A stretch of DNA of 64,000 nucleotides from Tipula vernalis (lineage: Eukaryota > Arthropoda > Insecta > Diptera > Tipulidae). The stretch lies in NCBI GenBank assembly GCA_958295665.1, contig OY282559.1, forward strand, positions 132,163,241-132,227,240. Direction: 5' to 3'. The notes under the pieces are model-generated. The model saw only the letters and a list, made by a program, of their open reading frames with translations. It did no database searches and was not told the DNA's origin. Below, piece by piece: positions 45,851 through 55,479 of the stretch (position 1 is the first letter of the stretch; each line of letters opens with the position of its first letter). The position numbers and the translations under genes were made by a program.

Positions 45851-46011
45851 GCTGGAATGTCAATAACATAATCTGCATTATCGACTTTTCACTTTCGGCT
45901 AACTTTTACATGGTGCTTGTTCCACGGTGTCACAAAAAGAATTGGTAATCGGTTCAGATGAGTTATTGTTATTCCCTATGTTCGCAAGTTCTTTTGATTT
46001 AGATCGTGTAA

Positions 46012-47300
46012 TCATATATTCACGTCTTCGAACACGTATGTTGTTGGATTAGTTGAGGAAAGTGGAAAGTTGGATAAAATGTTTTCGGCTGTGCTGTTTG
46101 TTGATTTAGGCTTTGAATCAACTATATTAGAAGTTATATCGACATTAATAGTTGAACTTGATACGGAGCTTTTAGGTTCTTGAAAATTATTATTGTGGGT
46201 ATGATTAACGTTAGGTTCGGAGCATTGAAAATTGGAAGAATTAAATTCCAAATCTGAAACTAAAGAGGTTGGACTTGGTGAATTTAAAGCGACGAGACTA
46301 AGAACATCTGCGTTTCGAATTAATGATCCTGCTTTATAAAAAATTTCGAAGTCGTGTTCATCAAGTAGCAATCTCCATCGAATTAGTCGCGATGATGGAT
46401 TATTAATACTATTTAACCATACCAGCGGTTTGTAGTCGGTGATGGTTTTAAATTTCCTACCGTATAGATATGGACGAAAATATTGAAATGACAATGAAAA
46501 ATTCTCATTGAAATTCTCGTTCAAAATCAGGAAATTGTAGAATTGCAGGAACAACTACAAATTATTTTTAAATATTAAAAGCTTTGTCGCAAAACTGTGC
46601 CCATTCGAATGCTACATCTTTCTTTAAGAGGTTGTTTAAAGGTTTAGCAACTTTTGCAAAATCCTTAATAAAGCGTCGATAGTTAGGGTAATCTACTACT
46701 GCACTTGTATTTAATGGATCTGGATCTTAATTCCTTCACGGGTAATTAAATGTTCTAAATAAGTTCCTTTCGAAGGAACTGTCACTTATCTGGATTGATT
46801 TTTAAATTGTACGATCGCAAAGAATCGAACACGGCACGGAGTTTTTATTATGGTCGCTTAAACTTGATGTTTATATGACAACGTCATCCAAATAAGTAAC
46901 GCATTTAAGACCGCTAAAACCCGATAGAACTGTGTTCGTGAGATGCTGAAACGTTGCCGGAACACCTTTTAGACCAAAAGGCATTCGTTTGAAGTGTAAA
47001 TGACCGAAATTAGTACTGAATGCTGTCTTTTCCTTGTCGGAATCTTTCATTTTAACCTGATCGTAGAAATAACGGCCCAACTGATCAAAACGGAAATACT
47101 CTTTCGAGAGTGATATCATTGAGACGGCGGAAGTCGACAACAACTTTCCATTTTCGCTATACTCATCATTACTTCGTTTTGGTACTGCAAGAAGTGTAAA
47201 ATTCCAAGGGCAGTCACTTGGTTCAATGATATCATTCGTTAACATTTCTTCTACATGTTTATTGATTTCGGCCTTAGTCGACTCGGGTAATCTGTAGGAC
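46012..47300 (-). pseudogene. Gypsy reverse transcriptase and RNase H, broken
   Basis: The frame from 47245 holds NDIIEPSDCPWNFTLLAVPK, then FSTNFGHLHFKRMPFGLKGV and FQHLTNTVL, ending with the catalytic YLDDVVI. Around the first catalytic Asp the sequence is FRFDQLGRYFYDQV. After stops, the connection region reads [20 protein letters not shown] in another frame. The frame from 46554 gives the RNase H with FRPYLYGRKFKTITDYKPLV (the Asp is kept in TDYK) and IRWRLLLDEHDFEI, then a Ser/Asn-rich spacer to the insertion. Confidence 0.87.
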
Positions 47301-47501
47301 CGTTGAAAATAATGGGTACCGAATTTAGTAACAATGGAATAGAATAAGTTGCCATATTTAAGGCGAATAAAATATTACCATCTAAATGGAAAATATCATG
47401 TATTCTCTAATACTGAGTTAAGTCTGAGTTAAGATCTTCTAGTTGGTTTCCTACTGGATTGGTCCACGAATTGAATTTAGAAATGTAATAATAGTTAATA
47501 T

Positions 47502-48030
47502 CTATAGTATTTCAACAGGAAAGTCATTATTAGAATTAACTAATGCTATTGTGGCTAAATTGGCTTTTACTTGAATTGGAGAGTTTCCAACAAATACTCC
47601 GTTACTAATTTCTTTGGATAGGCACAAGTATTCTTTAGAGTTGGCATTGTCTGTATCATCTATAAAGATAAAGATATTTTTTTCACTTCCAGCCGCATTA
47701 GAAATTTCAGAAGGTGCAGATACAAAATCCAGAATAACAGTGCACTCTTCCAATGGAATTTCAAGAGTTTTGTTTTCATAATCAATCTTACAACTATAAC
47801 TTTCTACAAAGTCCTTACCAAGGAGTCCACTATAAGGAATTAGAAATGAATTATCGACAACATGAAAAATATGCGGAAACTGGAAAGCTTCGGAAATGAT
47901 TATGGTACTGGGCAAGGAACCAATGGTTTTAGTAAGTCCGATTGTAACACCTTTGATTTGACAAATGTTGGAACTTATGGGAACGATTTTTTTTGTTTTT
48001 TACGAGACAAATAATATCGGCTCACGTATC
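47502..48030 (-). pseudogene. Gypsy aspartic protease, broken
   Basis: Near 48030 the minus strand reads IAVDT, stop, ADIICLV. This is the protease active site D-T-G-A with the glycine codon changed to TGA (48022-48024). Downstream, in another frame from 47915, come PHIFHVVDNSFLIPYSGLLG and KDFVESYSCKIDYENKTLEI, the C-terminal half of a gypsy protease, and a spacer to the RT. Confidence 0.75.
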
Positions 48031-48077
48031 GACCGCTATCATGACATAAATTAACATAAACTTTATTATTCGAAATA

Positions 48078-48540
48078 TCAGAGACAAATATATCCAACCA
48101 AATTTTGCAAAATCGGATTGGATGATATCGTGGATTTTTTATCGTAAAGTTTGGAACGTAAATGGTCTATTAAGCACTCCTCTGATCGATCTGGACTCGA
48201 TGTGGAGCGCCTTTGCTGAGTAATTCGAGTTCCGTCAAGTTTCCCGATAGCCAGATGATTTATTGAATTGGATGGGTTTGTAATTCGAATAATTAGCGTT
48301 GGTTGTGTTGGGTTTGGAATTAACTCTTTTTGCGTCTGCAAACTTCTTTTTGCCGCACTCACTTGTTTGATGTCCGGGATGCTTACAGTAAGCGCAAGTT
48401 ACTGATGAGTGATTCACTGGTTAAAAGAATAATTACCGTTCTTGGCGGAGCTACTCGAAAAATTTGTTATTGATGCGTTAATGGAACTGACTTCGTAGAT
48501 TTAGTAATGAGTTCTTCTTCTAAAGCTTTGAGCCATTGAC
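48078..48540 (-). pseudogene. Gypsy gag, C-terminal part with zinc knuckle
   Basis: The frame from 48417 contains CAYCKHPGHQTSEC, a clear CCHC knuckle, followed by KKKFADAKRV and an Asn-rich tail. An overlapping frame (48362-48078) is partly the continuation after a frame change. Upstream, WLKALEEELITKS in another frame reaches the junction with BEL DNA near 48540. The rest of gag is missing. Confidence 0.75.
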
Positions 48541-49640
48541 TGGTGGTATATTATCATCCTTTAACAACACTACTTCGTCGACGTTGATAGCATTGTTTCA
48601 CTTTTCCACTTGCCTCGTTCCTGTAGCGTATTTAGGTAATCCCTGCCGTTGAATATTTTGCCACCTGGATAGTTTATGGATAGGTACGTTCTTCAGTAGT
48701 GGCTCCGGAACCGCATTCAATGATTCCTTAATCAAATAATGCCTAGGTGTAAGAATATCTAGGCACTGGAATCATCATTAACCCTCATCAACTCTTCATA
48801 ATTAAATTTTGCTTCTTTCGTGGATCTGCGGAAATGATGTTTTACGGATTTAAACGTCGCCTCCCACAAACCCCCGAAATGAGGTGCGCTTGCTGGATTG
48901 AACTTAAATTCGATATTATTTTGTAAGCTAAAATTAGAAATAGTTTCATTATTTTGTTGATTAAGTATTTCCTTCTTTAGCCTTTTTAATTCGTTATTTG
49001 CCCCAATAAAATTAGAGCCATTGTCACACCAAATTTAGTTGGGACATCCACGACGGGCTACAAATCGTTTTAATGATGCAAGGAATGCGTCCGTGCTAAG
49101 ACTGCTGACCACTTCTAAATGAACAGCCTTAACGGTAAGACATATAAACACTGGTACGTATGTTTTTGTTAAGGGTGCATTCCTGTTTTCACTGCTCTTA
49201 ATATAGATTGGACCCAAATAATCTACGCCGGTATTTAAAAATGGTCTGTTTCGTGTGCATCTCTCCGTTGGTAAATCAGCCATTTTTTGTTGTTTTTGGG
49301 GATGTTGGTATCTTATGCAGGTTATGCACGATTTGATGTAACGTTTAATTAGGTATCTTGCCCCAATAATCCAAAACCTTTGTCGTTAATATATTTGTCA
49401 TCATGTAAGTTGCCAATGTGTATTCCTTAATGATCAATGTATTCGCCGGATGATCTTTTGGTAGTATGATGGGATGTCGTACATTATAACTTAACTGAGA
49501 GTTGCCCAGCCCATCACCTACTCGTAGAATGTCTTCATGATCGATAAACGGATCCAGTGAACTTAACACACTATTATTTGAAACTGGAACGTTCCGTTTT
49601 AGGTTACGAATTTCTTGATTAAAGCTTGCAGCTTAGATTG
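48541..49640 (-). pseudogene. BEL integrase (minus-strand element), broken
   Basis: The frame from 49569 holds SLDPFIDHEDILRVGDGL and HPIILPKDHPANTLII, the conserved BEL lead-in. Then comes the core: D in LNTGVDYLGPIYIKSS, VKAVHLEVVSSLSTDAFLAS, a stop at 49035-49037, D in CDNGSNFIGAN and E in PHFGGLWEATFKSVKHHF (near 48860). The C-terminal part is LIKESLNAVPEPLLKNVPIH, then VVLLKDDNIPP. Stops and small frame changes break it at several points. Confidence 0.87.
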
Positions 49641-49899
49641 CTCGAATCAAGATATGTTCAGCCCCAATATACATATAGTATTCCTCATATGTTATTTCCC
49701 TTTTTCTTGGTTTTCTCTCTTCGGTTTTCCGTAATCTTTTAATTCTGAGAATAAAGGCCATTACCTTTTTTATTTTAAACCAGGAGGAAGATCTGCTTAG
49801 TAATTGGTTAACAATTTCGTTTTCACTGGTTTCGATTAGCACTGTTATTCCTGTCATGCAAACTTCGGTTTCCACACTCTAAGTTGGCAATTGTGGTTT

Positions 49900-51190
49900 A
49901 TTTTTTGGCCACGTATTTTCCGGCAATGTTAACCAACTAGGTCCTTTCCACCAAGCGTCTAGCAGGATCTCATGTAGATAACACAGCCATATGCTGAATC
50001 TGAGGCGTCGCAAAATCCATGCAGTTCCATCATCGTAGGATTGGCCGATGGTAGCAAACAGCTTCGTATTTTAATGTTTTCTAGGTACTTTAAATTACAA
50101 TATACCTTTTTCCATAAAACTACAATATTATCTGGGGCTTCTTCATCCCAATCGGTTTTGGTTAGTCATTGTTTTTGTAAAAACATTTTAAAATTAACGA
50201 TAATAGTGGATACCCACCCTAGCGGATTATACAGCCAGGAGCTTTCGGATAGCATTTTCCTTTTGCTCCAAATAACTTCGTCGGTTATAATGTTTAATTT
50301 GAACGTAAAAATGTCATTTTGGGGATGCCACATAATTTCGAGAGTCTTGGCGCTTGGATCATACTCAATAAGTTTTGGAATTTTTTCTGCATTATCACCA
50401 GCGAGAGAATTTAGGAAAACCTAGGAATTTGATCTACATTTTCGCAGTCTAAAAACACAATCATTGAGCATTTCAATTACTTGGTTTTTCAAACGTATTG
50501 CACCCTCTTCGGTGTCACTTCCCGCTAACATGTCGTCCATAGAAAAGTGTCTTCGTATAGTTGCAGCCGCTTCTGGGTATTGGGTTTCGTATCTTCTTGC
50601 TACCTCTTCTAGTGTCCGTATGGCAAAATATGGTGTACAAGTGGTTCCATACGTAACGGTCATACATTTGTATGGCTTTAGGTCTTAAAAAAGAAGCCGT
50701 GGTGGTCGTTTCGCAGGAAGCATCAAATACTACCCGAAGTTTCGTCGTCGTACTATCCTTGTAGATTGCATGATGCGGCATAAAATATTTATTATTATTT
50801 TCTGGAGGTATTTCGGCACAAGTTGTCGGTTTCATTTGACCTAGTTCAATGTACTCGTCCATAAATTTCTTATACCCTTTATGGAAGTCAGTAGACCTGG
50901 CAAACCTTTCCTTCATTCCCAACATCCTTGATTTCGCATTGACTAATGAATTATCTAATTCTGGCCTTGGGTTGATAAATGGTAGTCTAACAATAAATGT
51001 TCCATCGGGCGATCGGGTGGTGGTAGTTCGATACAATATTTCACATGGATCATTTTCGTCAATGGTATTAGGTTTCACCATTGGTTCTTCCGTTTGCCAA
51101 AATCGTTTTAACGACTCCATTATATCTTCGTTAGTTACCTTGGCTTCGACTTTAAAATTTTGTAACTGTGAAACTTCCCTCTGTTGACTT
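49900..51190 (-). pseudogene. BEL reverse transcriptase and RNase H start (minus strand), with deletion
   Basis: The frame from 51120 starts MESLKRFWQTEEPMVKPN and runs through TFIVRLPFINPRPELDNSL and TTKLRVVFDASCETTTTASF. The block that should hold the first catalytic Asp (the region before YGTT) is missing, so there is an internal deletion near 50690. The frame from 50663 gives VTYGTTCTPYFAIRTLEEVA and HFSMDDMLAGSDTEE. This is the Y-V-DD box with the first positions changed to SM. LYNPLGWVSTIIVNFKMFLQ and ELHGFCDASDSAYGCVIYM, the start of RNase H, follow at 50260-49970. Confidence 0.85.
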
Positions 51191-51203
51191 ATGTTGCCAG
51201 CTA

Positions 51204-51938
51204 TTAGCCACCGAATTTAGAAGACTGCAGTACTGGAAGGCCTGGTATGGTTGTTTTCCGCTCACTTATTATTTCCAAAAAGACTTCAGCGCCAATCAAC
51301 AGGTCTACTGAGCAAGATCGATTGAATTGTGGGTCTGCCAATTCAACCTGCCATATTTCGTCGGTTTCAGGTATTGTTATTGATGTTTCTGATAGAGGTG
51401 CAGAAATTCTTTCTATGATGTGTGCTGTTTTATCAATGTTGTAATGTGGTATTACCCGCGATTTGATATGTATCATAGTTTTCCCTCTTGTTTCCCCCGC
51501 CGTGCTAGATGCTAGACCGTAAATTGAAATATTTGAATATTTTCGACGCAGAGCTAGGCGTTGCACGCATGATTCCGTGATAAAGGATGATTATGATCCC
51601 GAATCAAGCAGTGCTCTTGCTAGCATTTGTTGGCCATTATTTGCTTGAAGGTAAATCAAGGCTATTGGTAATTGGGTGTTCGGAGGTGTCTGGTTTTTAT
51701 GTAAGGATGTTGTTTTTAGTTTAATTGATGGATGTGGTGTTGATGTTAAATCCTTTGCGATTATTGATTGGTTAGAATAATTGTTTGCTGTTGATATTGA
51801 AGATGTTGCTGTTTCGCCTGTGTTTATTGCTGATGCTGGTAACGTGTTGATTGTAGTTAAGTTTTCACTAGTTGAATGTAGGTTCGTTGATTGCTGTTCC
51901 TTGTGTAATAGTAAATGTTGTCGCTTGTTACAAATCAA
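51204..51938 (-). pseudogene. BEL protease and linker (minus strand), broken
   Basis: A Thr/Ser/Asn-rich linker leads to RALLDSGS, the aspartic protease active site, then a TAA at 51591-51593 and SSFITESCVQRLALRRK in the same frame. The following domain has IWQVELADPQFNRSCSVDLL and IGAEVFLEIISERK, as in other BEL pol proteins. A frame change at the next Phe-Gly-Trp motif (near 51210) leads into the RT lead-in. Confidence 0.85.
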
Positions 51939-51949
51939 GCATAAAGTGC

Positions 51950-52945
51950 GCGAATAACACTGTGGTTGTAAATGACCAAATCGTTAGCAATTGAGACAAC
52001 TATTTGAATAGGGGACATTTGAATAAATAGTGATCCTTCTTACATGCGATACAGTTCCATTTGTTCCCTTGTTCTGCTTAATGCGATTTTATGTGTTTAT
52101 GCACTGAGATGGTTGGTTTTGTAACTGACGCACAAGACTCCAGAGCATCACAACTTGTACTTAACAATTCCAAAATTTTTTGAAAAGTGGGAAATGCGAT
52201 TGCTACCGATTCCTTCGCCCATAAATGTCGTGTATCTGCGTCTATTTTGCCTAGTAGTAAGTGTATCAACCATGGATCGCGTGTTTCTGCTTGATTTCCT
52301 AGTACCTTCAAGCCACGGATAACCTCATCCGATATATCACACAGTTTTCGTAACTCTTTATCGTTGCCTTGACTGCTGCACTTTTGTTCCAAAAATAATT
52401 GAATTAGAGATAAAATTACTGCCTTCGGTTGGTTGTATCTCGCTATTAAATTGGCCCGTGCTTCTTCGTAGTTTTGCTCCGCGACTTTGATGTGACTTAT
52501 TAATGCTGCAGCCTCACCTCTCAGCAACTCATTCAAAATTTGTAGTTTATGTACCGCACTCACTCCTGTATTCTTGTACACCGACGATAAATATTGATCG
52601 TGAAATGACGGCCATAATTTATAATCGCCGGAGAACGGCTCTATGATTATTTTAGCTAGCCTTACATTTTGCGATTGGTTCATCCCTTGCATTAAGGTTT
52701 ACTGTTGGCCAATGAATTGTCCGAGGGTAGTATTCAAATTTTGTATCTCCCTCCTCCTCATCGGTTATGGGAACATACTGTTCAAACCCGAGCAACTCCA
52801 TTTCCTGCGAATTAAATTCCTTATACAATCTTTCCATGTTAGCTTCGCGCTTTTATATCGCTTCTAGTGTGGTAAGGTTTGTAATAGTCGCACTATAAAT
52901 TTGGATTGCACGCATCTGTTTCACCGCACGTATATCACTGTCCAT
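51950..52945 (-). pseudogene. BEL gag (minus strand), broken
   Basis: An ATG at 52945 opens MDSDIRAVKQMRAIQIYSAT, followed by a TAA and MERLYKEFNSQEMELLGFEQ in the same frame. After a frame change the frame from 52692 gives the capsid-like domain: IIEPFSGDYKLWPSFHDQYL, KLQILNELLRGEAAALISHI and CDISDEVIRGLKVLGNQAET. It ends in HKHIKSH before a stop. A Cys/His cluster (CIACKKDHYLFKCPLF) follows at about 52060-52010. This gag shows what is missing from the plus-strand BEL gag, which starts only at SDEVIRGLK. Confidence 0.85.
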
Positions 52946-53049
52946 TTCGATTAATATGGTAATACACTTTCTAATTGTTCAAAGGATATGGTTCAATTCA
53001 CTATTTACTTTTCACAACACTACGCTTCGTTGAATATACTCTTTCTATG

Positions 53050-53450
53050 ACCTTTATGGTTTGTTCCGCGTTTTAGTGGATCGCATTAACATTAATTTAC
53101 AAATATTAAAATAAAAAAAATCTAAAATGGATACTTCCACGTTTAAGGAATTCACTTAAATTTTACAATTCTTTTTTTCTTTGCTAAAAGTTAAAATGGC
53201 TACGTCCACGTTTGTTAGAGAATGACCTTCACAAAATATTACGATTTTTCGAGAACAAACAATTCACAATGTCTAATTCCCCGTTTATAGAATGGCACTC
53301 TAGTAACGTTTACAAATTTTAGCAATAAAATTTTATAATATCTATTTACACGTTTTAGATAATGGCAATCAAATAATTTTACAATTTTAGCAACAAAAAA
53401 AAAAAAATATTTTAAAATGGCTTCTTATCTTAAGTTGAAGCGGAATAATG
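53050..53450 (-). repeat. Degenerate ~70-85-bp tandem repeat upstream of BEL gag
   Basis: Four to five imperfect units each contain AAAATGG(A/C)TAC(T/G)TCCACGTTT or a close relative, followed by an AT-rich part (ACAATTTTAGCAA...). They lie where the 5' LTR or leader of the minus-strand BEL element would be. Confidence 0.6.
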
Positions 53451-54178
53451 TTGTGTGCAAATTTTGTCCGGATTTGTCTTCAATTACGGCTTTAATTAGA
53501 TAGCTTCATATACACAGCTTCCCGATTTCCAGCGTCAAATATGCCTGTCAGTCTGTCAGTCTGTCTGTGTCCTATCTACAACCCAGATGGTATTACCAAT
53601 CGAACTGATACATCAGATTTAAGGTTTTTTGACAAAATGGGAGGTCCAGTGAATTTTACTCCAAATCGGCTAACCGGAAGTGGCCACACCCTTGGTCCAA
53701 AAAATTTAGTTTGCAAATATCTTAAAATGTATAAGGTTTATAAAAAACTACTTAGTACAATATGTTTCCAAAAAATTAAAAAAAAATAAATAAAATGTCT
53801 CTGTTCGTAAAAGAAAGTCGTGTGTTGGCCACACCTCCATTTTTTATTAGTAAAATACAGAATACAAATCTCAAAAGCTCGAGGAAAAGCTTTGCTGTTC
53901 AGATACAATTATTTTTATTTGATGGCGGTTTGTAACTTAGTAAATTATTAACAAAATAAATCAAATAAGTTATATTGGCATTCAATTTTCTAAATACGCA
54001 TTCTATTGTCAACATCCGTCGAGTACAGACGTTCACAGAGCAAAACAAATTTAAAATAAAACAAATAAATAATATAAAGTGAATCAGTGCAAACCAAAAG
54101 TAACTAGCGCAATTTTGCGCATTACATAATATATTCATATATATCAAAATATACCTGTTTCAAGGTTGTGGAATAATA
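53451..54178. other. Spacer and probable 5' leader of the I-like LINE
   Basis: A short GTCAGTCTGTCAGTCTGTCT microsatellite lies at about 53547. A segment at 53846-53965 is a diverged direct repeat of 59338-59525. The last 100-200 bases before 54179 are probably the LINE 5' leader, but its start is not defined. Confidence 0.5.
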
Positions 54179-55244
54179 ATGGAAAGTTTAAGGCAAAATA
54201 CGGCGAGGGTACAGTTCCAGAAGACGGATCCAAAGCCAAATGATTTAGAAATGATGAAATTTGTGCTCAACGTGGGATTAACCAGTAAAGAGGTACATAC
54301 ACTGTATCAAGATTTGTACGATCTTGATAAAATATTAATAAAATAAATTCAATAATGAACAAACATACCAACAATTTATATTGGAAAAAAGTTCACTAAT
54401 CTTCACCTATAATAATGGAACAACAACAGAAGTTACTGTGAAGGGTACAAGTGGGGTAATGCGATATGTGCGTGTATTTAATCTACCACCAGAAATTACT
54501 GAAAAAACGTTGTGTGAGGCCATGCAACGGTTTGGAAATATATTGTCAACAAGACGAGAAAAATTTGCTGCAAACTCCCTATTACCAGTATTTTCGGGTG
54601 TGAGAGGTGTATACATTGAAATTGAACGCAAAATTCCGCAATTTATATACGTCCAAAATATAAAAGCAAGAATTTTCTATGATGGAATGAGAGAGAGGTG
54701 TTTTAAATGCGGCGAAGACACTCATAAAAAACAAGATTGTCCGTTATTGTGCAATAACACCAACGAGTTGCCACTACAACAACAAGCACAACAACAAACA
54801 ATAACAACACAAGAAACAGATGAACAACATTTACAAACGCAACGACAATCAGAACACGCACAACAAACAAGCACGTTCGATAAAAATACGGTTCAAGCTA
54901 CTACCAATCAAGAACCTGTTAAATATAGTGATGTTGCGAAAATCAACATGCTACACACAGAGGCACAAAATAAAATTGAAAATATCAAAAAAATGATTAA
55001 TTTAAAAGACCACAATAACAAAGAGAGAACAACAGAAACTGATTCATCTTGTATGGACACGGAAGCTGAAGATGTGTCGGTAAACAAAAATGTAAATAAA
55101 CGAGGTCGACCGTACAAAAAAACTCGCTATACTAGTACAAAAAACCGTATAGCTTTTATTGATCAGTACAACAATACAGCGTTGAGCAATGACGCAAATA
55201 ATGACAATTTTATGGCACCACTACCTCCAATAAAACCAGATTAA
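54179..55244 (+). pseudogene. I-like ORF1 (RRM-like gag with CCHC knuckle)
   Basis: An ATG at 54179 opens MESLRQNTARVQFQKTDPKP and stops at 54344-54346. The sense continues in another frame (NNEQTYQQFILEKSSLIF) into the long frame ending at 55242-55244, so one small indel splits the gene. The middle part (VMRYVRVFNLPPEITEKTL and AMQRFGNILSTRREKF) resembles an RNA-recognition fold. ERCFKCGEDTHKKQDCPL is a CCHC knuckle. The C-terminal half is Gln-rich, then Lys/Arg-rich (NKRGRPYKKTRY). Such proteins coat the LINE RNA. Confidence 0.8.
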
Positions 55245-55479
55245 ATAATATTCAATTATTACAAAAATAAAAAATGATTTTATACATAAACGAAAATGGA
55301 CATCAACGCGCAGCATAAAACAACAAAATGCATCATTTATTACTGAAGGATGCAACAACAACATTTTTTATGCAACAAAATTTATTTATTTTTTAAATTT
55401 ATTTTTGTTAAACTAATGGATTCTCCCTGCACATATTTTAATTGGTATGTATAAATTGTTATTTGAATGAATGTGAGAC
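55245..55479 (+). other. Inter-ORF spacer of the I-like LINE
   Basis: 235 bases of AT-rich DNA separate ORF1 from ORF2. No coding sense was seen. Confidence 0.6.

Larger units (their letters stand above)
37830..45924. mobile_element. Foldback-like element carrying a satellite array
   Basis: The same 10 bases, GCTTGTTCCA, lie at 37830-37839 and 45915-45924, bounding about 8075 bp. The two ends are inverted: both, read inwards, have AAGTTAGCCGAAAGT followed by AAAAGTCGATAATGCAGATT. The interior is made almost entirely of ~148-bp tandem repeats. These run in reverse orientation at the left (about 38150-38590) and in forward orientation for the rest (about 38600-45850). Arms of tandem subrepeats in inverted orientation define foldback elements, and 9-bp duplications are known for Drosophila FB. 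No transposase is present. The host gypsy coding sense continues on both sides. Confidence 0.85.
36762..48540 (-). mobile_element. Ty3/gypsy element on minus strand, split by a foldback-like insertion
   Basis: Reading from high to low coordinates: gag zinc knuckle (48417), protease (about 48030-47502), RT (about 47300-46871), RNase H (46554 onward), a spacer, then integrase (37829 to 36820). The pol frame is interrupted by an 8.1-kb insertion between RNase H and integrase, flanked by GCTTGTTCCA on both sides. The coding sense continues across the two edges. The gag N-terminus and 5' LTR are absent: at about 48540 the sequence passes directly into a BEL integrase. Confidence 0.88.
48541..52945 (-). 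mobile_element. BEL/Pao element on minus strand, defective and 3' truncated
   Basis: From high to low coordinates: gag (52945-51950), protease (51938-51204), RT and RNase H (51190-49900) and integrase (49640-48541). It is a different family from the plus-strand BEL at 23.3-28.8 kb. The integrase C-terminus stops at VVLLKDDNIPP, where gypsy gag begins, so the end of the gene and the 3' LTR are missing. A repetitive AT-rich leader lies upstream (53050-53450). No LTR was recognised. Confidence 0.85.

Noticed and set aside
53541..53600. GTCAGTCTGTCAGTCTGTCT as a regulatory site
   Set aside because: It is a simple short microsatellite with no supporting context.
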